Below, piece after piece: positions 17,024 through 26,323 of a stretch of DNA of 64,000 bases. Location of the stretch: the NCBI GenBank assembly GCA_031963415.1, contig JASSUI010000001.1:992001-1056000 (forward strand), in the 5' to 3' direction. The position numbers and the translations under genes were made by a program. Position 1 is the first letter of the stretch. Each line of letters begins with the position of its first letter. Source of the DNA: JASSUD01 sp031963415. Lineage in GTDB: Bacteria > Pseudomonadota > Gammaproteobacteria > Burkholderiales > Burkholderiaceae. A model generated the notes under the pieces. That model had not been told where the DNA came from and did no database searches. It worked only from the letters and a program-made list of their open reading frames with translations.

Positions 17024-18808
17024 ATGGGGCAATATGTTGCGCCTGTGCGCGATATGCAATTCGTACTACACGAATTACTTAATATTCAAAATGAATTTAG
17101 CCAGTTACCTAACCACAATGAGTTAGATGCTGAGACCATCGATCAAGCGCTCATTGAAGCGGGTAAATTTTGTGCAGAAGTTCTTTTCCCATTAAACCGT
17201 AGTGGCGATGAAGAAGGCTGCACTTACCATGATGGACAAGTCACTACGCCCAAAGGATTTAAAGAAGCCTATCAAGCATTTGTGCAGAGCGGCTGGCCGT
17301 CTTTGGCATGCAGCCCAGAATACGGCGGACAAGGTTTGCCCTATGTGATTAACAACGCGCTTTATGAAATGCTAAATAGCTCCAATCAGGCTTGGGCGCT
17401 GTACGTTGGGCTCTCTCAAGGCGCTGCTGAATGTCTGTCAGCACATGGTACCGATGAGCAAAAACGTGTTTATATGTCTAAGCTGGTTTCGGGAGAGTGG
17501 ACCGGCACAATGTGCTTGACCGAAGCTCACTGTGGTACTGATCTTGGTCTATTGCGCACCAAAGCTGAGCCACAAGGCGATGGCTCATATCGCATTAGCG
17601 GTACCAAAATTTTTATTTCAAGCGGTGAACATGATCTTGCTGAAAACATTGTGCATTTAGTGCTCGCCCGTTTACCTGATGCGCCAAAAGGTAGCAAAGG
17701 TATTTCTCTGTTTCTGGTACCCAAATTTATACCCGAGGCAAACGGTACATTAGGTGAACGCAATAAAGCGCAGTGTGCTGGCATCGAAGAAAAAATGGGC
17801 ATTCATGGTAATGCGACCTGCATTATGAATTTCGATGATGCGCAAGGCTGGCTGATTGGCGAACCAAATAAAGGTTTGCAAGCGATGTTCGTGATGATGA
17901 ATTCAGCACGCTTGGGCGTTGGTCTACAAGGCTTAGGTATGACTGAAATCGCTTATCAGCAGGCACTCGCGTATGCGAAAGAACGTCTGCAAATGCGCTC
18001 TCTGTCAGGCGCTAAAGCACCGGAAAAAGCGGCTGACCCGATTATCGTGCACCCTGATGTAAGGCGCATGTTGTTAACACAGAAAGCATACAGCGAAGCG
18101 GGACGTGCTTTTAGCTATTGGATGTCTTTATTAATTGATAAAGAGAAACATCATCCTGAACAAAAGGTACGTGAAGCATCATCTGATTTAGTCGCCTTGC
18201 TAACCCCTGTTGTAAAAGCTTTCTTAACCGACAACGCTTGTGAATCCACTAATCTTGCGATGCAGATTTTTGGAGGACACGGATACATCAAAGAATCTGG
18301 TGTTGAGCAATATGTGCGCGATGCACGGATTAGCACGATCTATGAAGGCACCAACACCGTTCAATCGCTAGATCTGCTAGGGCGCAAAGTATTAGGTGAT
18401 ATGGGCGCAAAACTCAAGAAATTCGGCCGCCTTGTACAAGAGTTTATTGAACAAGAAGGTCTGAACCCTGAGATGCAGGAATTTATCGACCCTCTCGCGA
18501 GGCTCGGTGACGAAGTGAAAAAGCTCACGCTAGAAATCGGCATGAAAGCCCTCGGTGATCCAGATGAGGTTGGCGCTGCAGCACCTGCTTACTTACGGAT
18601 ACTAGGACATCTGGTATTCGCTTATCTATGGGCCAGAATGGCACGCATTGCGCTTGATAAGCAGGATGCGAGCCTTCCGTTTTACCAAGCCAAACTGGCG
18701 ACCGCGCGTTTTTATTTCGCGAAATTACTGCCCGAGACAACCTATTACTTGCAAGCGCTACGCGCTGGTGCCAAGCCACTGATGGAGCTCGAGGAAACAC
18801 TGTTTTAA
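17024..18808 (+). CDS. Acyl-CoA dehydrogenase (long-form, beta-oxidation)
   Basis: FAD enzyme making the first oxidation of acyl-CoA. I start at ATG 17024 (GGAG 7 bases before), giving 594 residues with the usual family N-terminus MGQYVAPVRDMQFVLHE. Seen: the FAD/substrate region CLTEAHCGTDLGLLRTKA, the SGTKIFIS segment, and IYEGTNTVQSLDLLGRKVL with the catalytic Glu. A C-terminal extra helical domain is typical of this roughly 600-residue class. The frame stays open upstream to 16856 through the MITE, adding 56 non-homologous residues that I regard as spurious. It heads a beta-oxidation cluster. Confidence 0.92.
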   Translation: MGQYVAPVRDMQFVLHELLNIQNEFSQLPNHNELDAETIDQALIEAGKFCAEVLFPLNRSGDEEGCTYHDGQVTTPKGFKEAYQAFVQSGWPSLACSPEYGGQGLPYVINNALYEMLNSSNQAWALYVGLSQGAAECLSAHGTDEQKRVYMSKLVSGEWTGTMCLTEAHCGTDLGLLRTKAEPQGDGSYRISGTKIFISSGEHDLAENIVHLVLARLPDAPKGSKGISLFLVPKFIPEANGTLGERNKAQCAGIEEKMGIHGNATCIMNFDDAQGWLIGEPNKGLQAMFVMMNSARLGVGLQGLGMTEIAYQQALAYAKERLQMRSLSGAKAPEKAADPIIVHPDVRRMLLTQKAYSEAGRAFSYWMSLLIDKEKHHPEQKVREASSDLVALLTPVVKAFLTDNACESTNLAMQIFGGHGYIKESGVEQYVRDARISTIYEGTNTVQSLDLLGRKVLGDMGAKLKKFGRLVQEFIEQEGLNPEMQEFIDPLARLGDEVKKLTLEIGMKALGDPDEVGAAAPAYLRILGHLVFAYLWARMARIALDKQDASLPFYQAKLATARFYFAKLLPETTYYLQALRAGAKPLMELEETLF

Positions 18809-18892
18809 CGCTCTCCTCATCACTTCTTTGCAATTCATAAGTAATGAGGCTTAACTCAAGTTGACGACAAGTCACAAAAAAACTTGCGTAAG

Positions 18893-18923
18893 GAAGGTCT
18901 ATCTGCAGATTAGATAGACCTTC
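18893..18923 (+). terminator. Hairpin after acyl-CoA dehydrogenase gene
   Basis: GAAGGTCTATCT and AGATAGACCTTC are perfect 12-base arms with a 7-base loop. There is no T-tract after the stem. It sits just before a MITE-like repeat. Confidence 0.45.
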
Positions 18924-18927
18924 TCTA

Positions 18928-19095
18928 AGAACCTGTTGACAAATCGCCTAAAAGACCGTGAGCCGCGCTTTTGTTACGCCTTGGGCGGTGCTCGCAATCC
19001 TCATGTACACCCACGTACTCCGGTTGCTGCAAGGTTAATTAACTGAGGGCCTCGCCCGGCTGACAGCCTTTTAGACAATTTGTGGACAGGCTCTA
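18928..19095. repeat. MITE-like intergenic repeat, family 1
   Basis: Left end AGAACCTGTTGACAAATCGCC and right end AGACAATTTGTGGACAGGCTCT are inverted copies (AGARCCTGTYSACAAATYGYC). The interior is GC-rich and different from family 2. It lies between the acyl-CoA dehydrogenase and hydroxyacyl-CoA dehydrogenase genes. Confidence 0.6.
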
Positions 19096-19132
19096 AGCCT
19101 CTCTTTCGTTTTCTTCCACCCAAGGAAAGTTT

Positions 19133-21562
19133 GTGACACATCTAATTATTCGCAAAGTAGCCGTACTTGGCGCTGGTGTTATGGGGACACAAATCGCTGC
19201 GCATTTAATGAATGCTAGGGTGCCTGTCATCTTGTTTGATTTACCAGCCCAAGAAGGTCCTAAAAACGCGATTGCTCAGCAAGCGATCGCTCATCTGAGA
19301 AAACTCAAGCCTGCGCCATTAGGTCTCGCAGCGGACGCTCAATTTATCGAATGCGCCAACTATGAAGATCATCTTGAAAAGTTGAAGGAATGCGATTTAG
19401 TGATCGAAGTCATTGCTGAACGAATCGATTACAAGCATGATCTCTATCAAAAAATCGCGCCAGCGCTCTCCAACAATACCATCTTAGTTTCCAATACCTC
19501 TGGTTTATCGATCGCTGAGCTTGGCAAAGTTTTACCTGCCGAGCTCAAAGCACGTTTCTGCGGTGTTCATTTCTTTAATCCTCCGCGCCATATGCAACTG
19601 GTTGAACTCATTGCGACGCCAGATACCAGTGCTGATTTATTGAATGGACTTGAAGCATTTTTGACCAACACGCTAGGTAAAGGTGTTGTGCGAACCAAAG
19701 ACACGCCCACTTTCATCGCTAATCGAGTCGGTACTTTTGCGATGCTTGCGGTAATGGCAGAAACAGAAAAATTTGGCTTAAGCATAGATTTAGTTGATGA
19801 TTTAACCGGTAAACGTTTAGGTCATCCTAAGTCAGCAACCTATCGCACTGTCGATATCGTAGGCCTTGATACTTGGTCTTACGTAATTAAAACGATGCGT
19901 GACAATCTCGCTGATGATCCATTTTCTTCGCTTTATCAAACACCAGCTCTGCTCACTAAGCTACTTAATGAAGGGGCACTGGGACAAAAAAATGGCGTAG
20001 GGTTTTATAAAAAGGTAGGTAAAACCGTCACTGTCATTGACGCCAAGCTCAACGAATATGTCGCAAGTGGTACCAAAGCTGACCCACTAATAGAACGCAT
20101 TTTGGCACGCAGCAGTAACGAGCGATTGAAGTTGTTACGCGAATCCGCTCATCCACAAGCGCAGTTTCTGTGGTCAATTTTCCGCGACATCTTTCACTAT
20201 GCTGCCGTCCACCTTGAGACCATTGCAAACAATGCACGCGATGTTGATTTAGCAATACGTTGGGGCTTTGGCTGGAGTGAAGGTCCATTCGAAACTTGGC
20301 AAGCCTCTGGTTGGCAGCAAGTCGCGCAATGGATTAAAGATGATATTGAGGCCGGCAAAGCCCTCTCCAACGCACCGTTACCTGCTTGGGTCTTTAATGG
20401 TCCGGTAGCCGATCAAGGCGGGGTACACACCCCAACCGGCTCATGGTCGCCCATGGCTGGTGCATTTGTCGCCCATAACAAAACAGGTGATCAAGATAAA
20501 CCATTATTCCGTACCTCACTATTCGGCGAGCAACAGACCCATCCGTCCGAATACGGCAAAACCTTGCTTGAAACGAATGCTGTACGCATTTGGGTAGACC
20601 CTAGCCGCGCTGAAGATGATTTAGTAATAATTTCGTTCAAAACCAAATTGAACACAATTAGTCCAGATGTACTAGAGGGTCTGACCCAAGCCATTGAGAT
20701 AGCCGAGAAGGACTATAAAGGGTTAATCATCTGGCAACCCTCCTCTTTACAAGCCGATGGTGCTTTCTGCGCAGGTGCTGATCTTAAGTCGCTACTACCC
20801 AAATTTATGGCAGGCGGCGCCAGCCACGTTGAACCTGTGCTGGTTCAATTTCAACGCACGATGCAGCGCTTGAAATATGCGCAAGTCCCGGTTGTCAGCG
20901 CCATTGCTGGACTCGCACTCGGCGGCGGCTGTGAATTAGCGTTGCACAGTGCTAAACGGGTTGCACACTTTGAAAGCTATATCGGTTTAGTTGAAGTGGG
21001 CGTTGGCATCCTACCGGCAGCCGGTGGCTTGAAAGAAATCGCACTGCGTGCTGCCCAAATGGCGCAATGCACAAGCAGAAAAAGAGGCGATTTAATTGAG
21101 TTTTTACAAGGTTCGTTCCAAAACGTAGCGCTAGCCAAAGTCTCTGGCTCTGCCCTTGAAGCACGTTCGATGAATTACCTCAAGGAAACAGACCCGATTA
21201 TTTTCAACCGCTACGAACTACTCGAAACTGCCAAGCGCGAAGCACGCGCAATGGCTGCAGCTGGCTGGCGTCCACCTTTACGTCCAACGGGTATTCCTGT
21301 CGCTGGGAAAGCAGGTATTGCCGCGTTTAAGTCATATCTCGTCAATCTGTGCGAAGGCGGTTTTATTTCCGACCATGATTTGCTTATTAGCAGCGCCATT
21401 GCCGAAGTCATCTGCGGTGGCACCGTCGAGGCAGGGTCGTTGGTTGATGAGGAATGGTTGCTTAAGCTTGAACGCAAAGCCTGTGTTGCGCTAACTGGGA
21501 ACAAAAAATCTCAGGAGCGACTGATGGGTATGCTGCAAACCGGCAAGCCTGTACGTAACTAA
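19133..21562 (+). CDS. 3-hydroxyacyl-CoA dehydrogenase / enoyl-CoA hydratase fusion
   Basis: Bifunctional beta-oxidation enzyme of 809 residues (FadB'/FadN type, with the dehydrogenase first). N-terminal NAD-binding Rossmann fold: VAVLGAGVMGTQIAAHL; then NTSGLSIAEL and FCGVHFFNPPRHMQLVELI of the hydroxyacyl-CoA dehydrogenase, followed by its C-terminal domains to about residue 400. The crotonase domain follows from about 490 (GAFCAGADLKSLL, IAGLALGGGCELALHS, GLVEVGVGILPAAGG). The GTG start follows AAGGAAAG. It is separated from thiolase by 234 bases including a partial repeat; the two probably act together. Confidence 0.93.
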   Translation: MTHLIIRKVAVLGAGVMGTQIAAHLMNARVPVILFDLPAQEGPKNAIAQQAIAHLRKLKPAPLGLAADAQFIECANYEDHLEKLKECDLVIEVIAERIDYKHDLYQKIAPALSNNTILVSNTSGLSIAELGKVLPAELKARFCGVHFFNPPRHMQLVELIATPDTSADLLNGLEAFLTNTLGKGVVRTKDTPTFIANRVGTFAMLAVMAETEKFGLSIDLVDDLTGKRLGHPKSATYRTVDIVGLDTWSYVIKTMRDNLADDPFSSLYQTPALLTKLLNEGALGQKNGVGFYKKVGKTVTVIDAKLNEYVASGTKADPLIERILARSSNERLKLLRESAHPQAQFLWSIFRDIFHYAAVHLETIANNARDVDLAIRWGFGWSEGPFETWQASGWQQVAQWIKDDIEAGKALSNAPLPAWVFNGPVADQGGVHTPTGSWSPMAGAFVAHNKTGDQDKPLFRTSLFGEQQTHPSEYGKTLLETNAVRIWVDPSRAEDDLVIISFKTKLNTISPDVLEGLTQAIEIAEKDYKGLIIWQPSSLQADGAFCAGADLKSLLPKFMAGGASHVEPVLVQFQRTMQRLKYAQVPVVSAIAGLALGGGCELALHSAKRVAHFESYIGLVEVGVGILPAAGGLKEIALRAAQMAQCTSRKRGDLIEFLQGSFQNVALAKVSGSALEARSMNYLKETDPIIFNRYELLETAKREARAMAAAGWRPPLRPTGIPVAGKAGIAAFKSYLVNLCEGGFISDHDLLISSAIAEVICGGTVEAGSLVDEEWLLKLERKACVALTGNKKSQERLMGMLQTGKPVRN

Positions 21563-21653
21563 AAGCTTGCCCTAACAACTTGAAGAGAAACAATAAATAG
21601 CCATTTGGCAGAGGTGCATGTTGACAGCAAAACATGCATCTTTACTGCTAAGG

Positions 21654-21750
21654 AACCTCTGCAAAACTCGTGTAACAGCACTTGTCTCCTTGCCACTAAA
21701 CGGATCAGGCAAACAGAGATAGCACCATTACAACGATTAGGCAAAGGCTC
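21654..21750. repeat. Partial copy of the AACCTCTGCATAAC repeat
   Basis: Starts AACCTCTGCAAAACTCGTGTAAC and continues into GATTAGGCAAAGG, paralleling 12250-12345. The thiolase frame is open through it, which adds 64 repeat-derived codons if the far upstream ATG at 21605 is taken. Confidence 0.45.
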
Positions 21751-21796
21751 TCCAACGCAGCCTGCCATGCCTACAACTTTTACTGATACAAGCAAG

Positions 21797-22996
21797 ATGA
21801 GCCAACTACTGCAAGATGCCTATATCGTTGCGGCTACCCGCACACCAGTTGGGAAGGCGCCGCACGGTGTATTTCAACATACACGCCCAGATGAATTATT
21901 AGTCCACACCCTCAAAGCAGCGTTAGCGCAAGTACCAGAACTTGATCCAAACGTAGTCGAAGACGCGATCATCGGTTGCGCGATTCCTGAGGCTGAACAA
22001 GGCCTCAATATCGCCCGCTCAAGCGTGCTGCTAGCCGGTCTACCTCATACCATTGCCGGCGCGACCGTTAATCGCCTGTGTGCTTCTAGCCTCACAGCAT
22101 TAGCGATGGCGGCTGATCGCATTCGCACAGGCGCGGCAGATGCGATTATCGCTGGTGGTGTTGAATCAATGAGCATGGTGCCAATGACCGGAAATAAGCT
22201 CTCTCCCTCACCTCGCATTTTTGAAGATAAAGAAAATATCGGTATTGCCTACGGCATGGGTTTGACGGCTGAAAAGGTCGCTCAACGCTGGAAAGTAAGC
22301 CGTGAAGCGCAAGATCAATTTGCTTTTGAGTCACATCAGAAAGCGTTAAAAGCACAAGCAAATGGATCCTTTAACGACGAAATTACACCGATCAGCATTT
22401 CCAATGCATTTCCTGATCTGCAGACCAACGAGATTCACCATCATGCTCGTAGAGTCGCCGCTGATGAAGGACCTCGCGCTGATACGTCGTTAGCCGCGCT
22501 AGGTAAATTGAAATCTGTCTTCGCCGCGCAAGGCTCGGTCACCGCGGGTAACAGCTCGCAGATGTCGGATGGCGCTGGCGCATTGGTTCTGGTTTCAGAA
22601 AAAATGCTAAAACAGTTCAATCTCACCCCCTTAGCGCGCTTTGTGAGTTTCGCTGTACGCGGTGTACCGCCTGAAGTTATGGGTATTGGTCCGATTGAAG
22701 CTGTCCCCGTTGCGCTACAAGCAGCTGGATTAAAGCAATATGAGATCGATTGGGTTGAATTAAACGAAGCATTCGCAGCCCAATCACTAGCGGTCATCGA
22801 TCAGCTTAAGTTTGACCCGGCAAAGATTAATCCACTTGGTGGTGCTATCGCTTTGGGCCATCCACTCGGCGCAAGTGGCGCAATTCGCGCAACCACCGTT
22901 GTGCACGCACTACGTCGGCATCGTTTGAAATACGGCATGGTTACGATGTGCGTTGGCGTTGGGATGGGCGCTGCAGGTATTTTTGAGCGGATGTGA
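21797..22996 (+). CDS. Acetyl-CoA C-acyltransferase (thiolase)
   Basis: Final thiolytic step of beta-oxidation, 399 residues from ATG 21797, where the family N-terminus MSQLLQDAYIVAATRTPVGK begins. Nucleophile Cys95 is in NRLCASSLTALAMAADRI; the His motif is GGAIALGHPLGASGA and the second Cys is in MVTMCVGVGMGAAGIFE. The frame is open up to 21605, but those 64 residues derive from repeat sequence and resemble nothing in thiolases. The ribosome site before 21797 is weak. It follows the bifunctional dehydrogenase/hydratase in the same direction. Confidence 0.93.
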   Translation: MSQLLQDAYIVAATRTPVGKAPHGVFQHTRPDELLVHTLKAALAQVPELDPNVVEDAIIGCAIPEAEQGLNIARSSVLLAGLPHTIAGATVNRLCASSLTALAMAADRIRTGAADAIIAGGVESMSMVPMTGNKLSPSPRIFEDKENIGIAYGMGLTAEKVAQRWKVSREAQDQFAFESHQKALKAQANGSFNDEITPISISNAFPDLQTNEIHHHARRVAADEGPRADTSLAALGKLKSVFAAQGSVTAGNSSQMSDGAGALVLVSEKMLKQFNLTPLARFVSFAVRGVPPEVMGIGPIEAVPVALQAAGLKQYEIDWVELNEAFAAQSLAVIDQLKFDPAKINPLGGAIALGHPLGASGAIRATTVVHALRRHRLKYGMVTMCVGVGMGAAGIFERM

Positions 22997-23215
22997 GAAC
23001 GCTGCGCGAAGTCGCTATTTGGACAAATTCTTACACCTACTATAGCTTAAGGAAGTAAAAAGACCTCCCGCAATAAAATAGGGTAGACATTCTCAACCAA
23101 ATATGAGAAATTTAAACTTAATAGTTTAATATTATCTTGTCGAAGATTGAGATTGGTTCGCCCGGTGGCTCACAAACATGACATCGTTCGCGCTTTTTTA
23201 GGCAACACCTTGAAT

Positions 23216-23620
23216 TTAGTCGATCGGTGGCAAAGGGCGAGGGCGATGGTTAGCGTCAAGCGCGACATAAGTCAGCGTGGCTTCAGTCACTTTGATAATT
23301 TCATTAGTCGTGCGAAATCGCTCTGCATAGACTTCAACGACGACGGTTATCGAAGTGCGGCCAGTTTTTATGATATCGGCATAAAAACTAAGCAAATCGC
23401 CAACTGCTACAGGTTGCTTAAAAGTGAAGGAATTAACTGCTACTGTTGCCAGCTTGCCAAGTGCGCGCTTTCCGGCAGCAATGGTTCCAGCAATATCAAC
23501 ATGTGACATGATCCAGCCCCCAAATATGCTGCCATTAATGTTGACATCTGCTGGCATCGGCACCACGCGCAATACAAGTGTCTTATCTTTGGGCAGTGAA
23601 ATTTCTGTTTCGGTCATCAT
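23216..23620 (-). CDS. yciA: Acyl-CoA thioesterase (YciA-like hotdog fold)
   Basis: Hydrolyses acyl-CoA esters. The conserved hotdog segment is PMPADVNINGSIFGGWIMSHVDIAGTIAAG, with the catalytic Asp in SHVDIAG, followed by TVAVNSFTFKQPVAVGDLLSFYADI. From the ATG pair at 23620/23617 the product is about 133 residues, the usual size; AAGGA lies just upstream. An extended frame to 23683 lacks support. It converges on the thiolase gene and is divergent from glutamate dehydrogenase, and fits with the beta-oxidation genes. Confidence 0.88.
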   Translation of the reverse strand: MMTETEISLPKDKTLVLRVVPMPADVNINGSIFGGWIMSHVDIAGTIAAGKRALGKLATVAVNSFTFKQPVAVGDLLSFYADIIKTGRTSITVVVEVYAERFRTTNEIIKVTEATLTYVALDANHRPRPLPPID

Positions 23621-23694
23621 ATTTCCTTTTTTAGTGGGGGGAGTTGTCAATTCTGCGACAATAGCGGAATTCCAGAATAACACTGGAAGAAATC

Positions 23695-23724
23695 AACTAT
23701 CGACCACTTAAGTGGTCGATAGTT
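23695..23724. promoter_or_regulatory. Perfect 30-bp palindrome between yciA and gdhA
   Basis: AACTATCGACCACTT is followed at once by its exact complement, with no spacer, then TTT. It lies in the gap between two divergent genes, 75 bases from the yciA start and 93 from the gdhA start. This fits a large operator; the T-tract also allows a terminator-like hairpin. The role is unresolved. Confidence 0.5.
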
Positions 23725-23817
23725 TTTAAAGCCTATGCTTTGCTGTTGAACACAAAATTTATCGCCTCTTACAAGAGGTTTTTACCCTATCACTTTTTCC
23801 GTCTGGCCGGAGAATTT

Positions 23818-25101
23818 ATGTCGCAACACAATGAGATTCCCTCCTATATGCAGCCCACTGAATTGGGCCCTTGGAGCATTTACTTACAACAAATCGATCG
23901 CGTTACCCCTTATCTCGGCTCTCTCTCGCGCTGGATTGAGACGCTTAAGCGTCCTAAGCGCATCATGATCGTTGATGTGCCAATCGAACTTGATAATGGA
24001 ACGGTTGCACACTTTGAAGGTTATCGCGTTCAGCACAATACTTCGCGCGGCCCAGGTAAAGGCGGGGTGCGCTATCACCAAGATGTGACTCTTTCCGAAG
24101 TGATGGCATTATCAGCTTGGATGTCGATTAAAAACGCGGCGGTGAATGTGCCTTATGGCGGTGCTAAAGGGGGCGTGCGTGTTGATCCGCATACGTTATC
24201 GCGCGGCGAGATCGAACGGATTACACGACGTTATACGAGTGAGATTAACGTCATCATTGGGCCTAACACGGATATCCCAGCACCAGACGTCAATACGAAC
24301 GAACAAATCATGGCGTGGATGATGGATACCTATTCCATGAACCAAGGTCGCACGACAACCGGTGTAGTCACAGGTAAACCTGTATCACTCGGCGGCAGTC
24401 TTGGACGCCGTGAAGCGACAGGTCGCGGCGTGTTCGTTGTGGGCTGCGAAGCAGCGCGTCAGCTTGGCTTAAGCATCGCTGACACGCGCGTAGCAGTACA
24501 AGGCTTCGGTAATGTGGGCAGTACCGCAGCACGGCTTTTCCAAGAAGCACAGGCAAAAATTATTGTGGTGCAGGATCACACCGGCACGATTTATCAGCCA
24601 GCAGGCCTTGAAGTTAACAAACTGATTGAGCACGTGGAACTCCACGGCGGTGTAGCCGGCTTTGAAGGTGCTGAGGCAATTCCTAACGAAGATTTTTGGC
24701 GTATTGAATCCGACATCTTGATTCCAGCGGCACTTGAGCGACAGATTACAGAGAAAAACGCTTCCCAAATCAAAACCAAACTTATCATCGAAGGTGCGAA
24801 TGGCCCAACCACGCCACAAGCCGATGATCAGTTAACCGAGCGCGGCATCTTGATCGTGCCAGACGTCATTGCGAATGCAGGGGGCGTGACGGTTTCTTAC
24901 TTTGAATGGGTGCAGGATTTCTCAAGCTTTTTCTGGAATGAAGACGAAATTAAGCAGCGTCTTGAACAAGCAATGCGTGAAGCTTTCGCATCCGTCTGGC
25001 AAATCGCTAGCGAGCGCAAAGTATCGATGCGTACCGCAGCCTACATCGCAGCCTGTACACGCATTTTGATGGCTCGTGAAATGCGCGGACTTTATCCCTA
25101 A
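23818..25101 (+). CDS. gdhA: Glutamate dehydrogenase (Glu/Leu/Phe/Val family)
   Basis: Interconverts glutamate and 2-oxoglutarate plus ammonia. From ATG 23818 (GGAG upstream) the product is 427 residues with the Burkholderia-type N-terminus MSQHNEIPSYMQPTELGPW. Substrate-binding RGPGKGGVRYH and the catalytic Lys in NVPYGGAKGGVRVDP are intact, as is the nucleotide fold VAVQGFGNVGSTAARLF. The C-terminal NAGGVTVSYFEWVQ is present. The next genes are a glutamate/aspartate transporter, so the region joins glutamate uptake and catabolism. Confidence 0.93.
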   Translation: MSQHNEIPSYMQPTELGPWSIYLQQIDRVTPYLGSLSRWIETLKRPKRIMIVDVPIELDNGTVAHFEGYRVQHNTSRGPGKGGVRYHQDVTLSEVMALSAWMSIKNAAVNVPYGGAKGGVRVDPHTLSRGEIERITRRYTSEINVIIGPNTDIPAPDVNTNEQIMAWMMDTYSMNQGRTTTGVVTGKPVSLGGSLGRREATGRGVFVVGCEAARQLGLSIADTRVAVQGFGNVGSTAARLFQEAQAKIIVVQDHTGTIYQPAGLEVNKLIEHVELHGGVAGFEGAEAIPNEDFWRIESDILIPAALERQITEKNASQIKTKLIIEGANGPTTPQADDQLTERGILIVPDVIANAGGVTVSYFEWVQDFSSFFWNEDEIKQRLEQAMREAFASVWQIASERKVSMRTAAYIAACTRILMAREMRGLYP

Positions 25102-25109
25102 TTGATTGA

Positions 25110-25282
25110 AGAACCTGTTCAGAGCCTCTAAAAAGAAAGATATTAGAGGTGACTGCTAGGCTGCTTGGGGCTAGTCCCGGCCGGCGAATATTGGAAAAAA
25201 CGCAAGTCGGGCTCTCGTAGGAGCTCCAAGTGAGCACGAGCCTACCCCTATTTGATCTTTGAAAGACTTGGAACAGGTTTTA
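25110..25282. repeat. MITE-like intergenic repeat, family 2-like
   Basis: Left end AGAACCTGTTCAGAGCCTCT and right end GACTTGGAACAGGTTTTAG form inverted termini of the family AGARCCTGTTCA. The interior has paired GTAGGAGCTCC-like and GGGCTCTCG blocks and codes for nothing visible. Confidence 0.55.
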
Positions 25283-25405
25283 GAAGAAGCACAGGATAAA
25301 TCATGGGCAAAGGCTAATAAGCTAGCGCTAATCAGGAGACATAGCGCTGCTGCTGATTGATCCAACGTTTCACTAAGAATAAAGATTTTCTGCAAGGAGT
25401 TTTAT

Positions 25406-26323
25406 ATGCCAGGTCTAAAAAAAATATTGGCTGTATTTATTGCATGCGGCGCCGTCGCAGGCAGCGTGTACGCACAACAGAGCGGCACATTAGAAAAAAT
25501 TAAACGCAGCAATGTAATTGCATTAGGGCATCGCGAATCGTCGATACCTTTCTCTTATTACGATGAGAAGCAACAAGTGGTCGGCTATTCTCAGGAATTT
25601 ACCGATGCTATCGTTAATGCAGTTAAGCAAAAGCTTAATTTACCGAATCTGCAGCGCACACAAATGCCGCTCACCTCGCAAAACCGCATTACGTTGATAC
25701 AAAACGGCACTGCTGATATTGAATGTGGCTCCACGACGAATAACCGCGAGCGTCAAAATCAGGTCGCATTCTCTAACAACATTTTTGTTATCGAAACACG
25801 TCTTTTAGTGAAAAAAGACAGTGGCATTAAAGATTTTTCCGACCTCAAAGGCAAAACTGTTGTCACTACCAGCGGTACAACCTCTGAGCGTATCTTGCGC
25901 AAACTCAAACAAGAAAAAGGTTTGCCCAAAAACATTATTAGCGCAAAAGACCATGGCGAAGCGTTCTTAGCATTAGAACAAGGTCGTGCGGCAGCATTTA
26001 TGATGGATGATGCACTGTTAGCTGGCGAGCGCGCGAAATCCAAACAGTCTCAAAATTATGAGATCGTAGGCACGCTTGAATCAGTGGGGTTACCACGCGC
26101 ACGTGAAGTATATGGTTGCATGATGCGCAAAAATGATCCTGAATTTAAAGCACTTGTTGACCAAACTATTGCTGATCTACAACGTTCAGGTAAGGCCGAA
26201 CATTTTTATAAAAAATGGTTCCAATCACCTATTCCGCCGTCAAACTTAAATTTGAATTTCCCATTAAGCCAAGCAATGACAGAGCTATTTAAAAACCCGA
26301 ACGATAAGGCGCTTGATTATTAA
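25406..26323 (+). CDS. gltI: Glutamate/aspartate ABC transporter substrate-binding protein
   Basis: Periplasmic solute-binding protein of family 3, 305 residues. Signal peptide 1-24 (AVFIACGAVAGSVYA), then GTLEKIKRSNVIALGHRESSIPFSY, the signature of GltI proteins, and DIECGSTTNNRERQNQVAFSNNIFV. The ending with YKKWFQSPIPPSNLNLNFPLS is typical. AAGGAG precedes the ATG. It is separated from the permeases by 594 bases with a hairpin, longer than usual, so the binding protein may be made in excess. Confidence 0.93.
   Translation: MPGLKKILAVFIACGAVAGSVYAQQSGTLEKIKRSNVIALGHRESSIPFSYYDEKQQVVGYSQEFTDAIVNAVKQKLNLPNLQRTQMPLTSQNRITLIQNGTADIECGSTTNNRERQNQVAFSNNIFVIETRLLVKKDSGIKDFSDLKGKTVVTTSGTTSERILRKLKQEKGLPKNIISAKDHGEAFLALEQGRAAAFMMDDALLAGERAKSKQSQNYEIVGTLESVGLPRAREVYGCMMRKNDPEFKALVDQTIADLQRSGKAEHFYKKWFQSPIPPSNLNLNFPLSQAMTELFKNPNDKALDY

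Noticed and set aside
21605..21796. 64-residue extension of the thiolase
   Set aside because: Repeat-derived and absent from thiolases; the family N-terminus begins at 21797.
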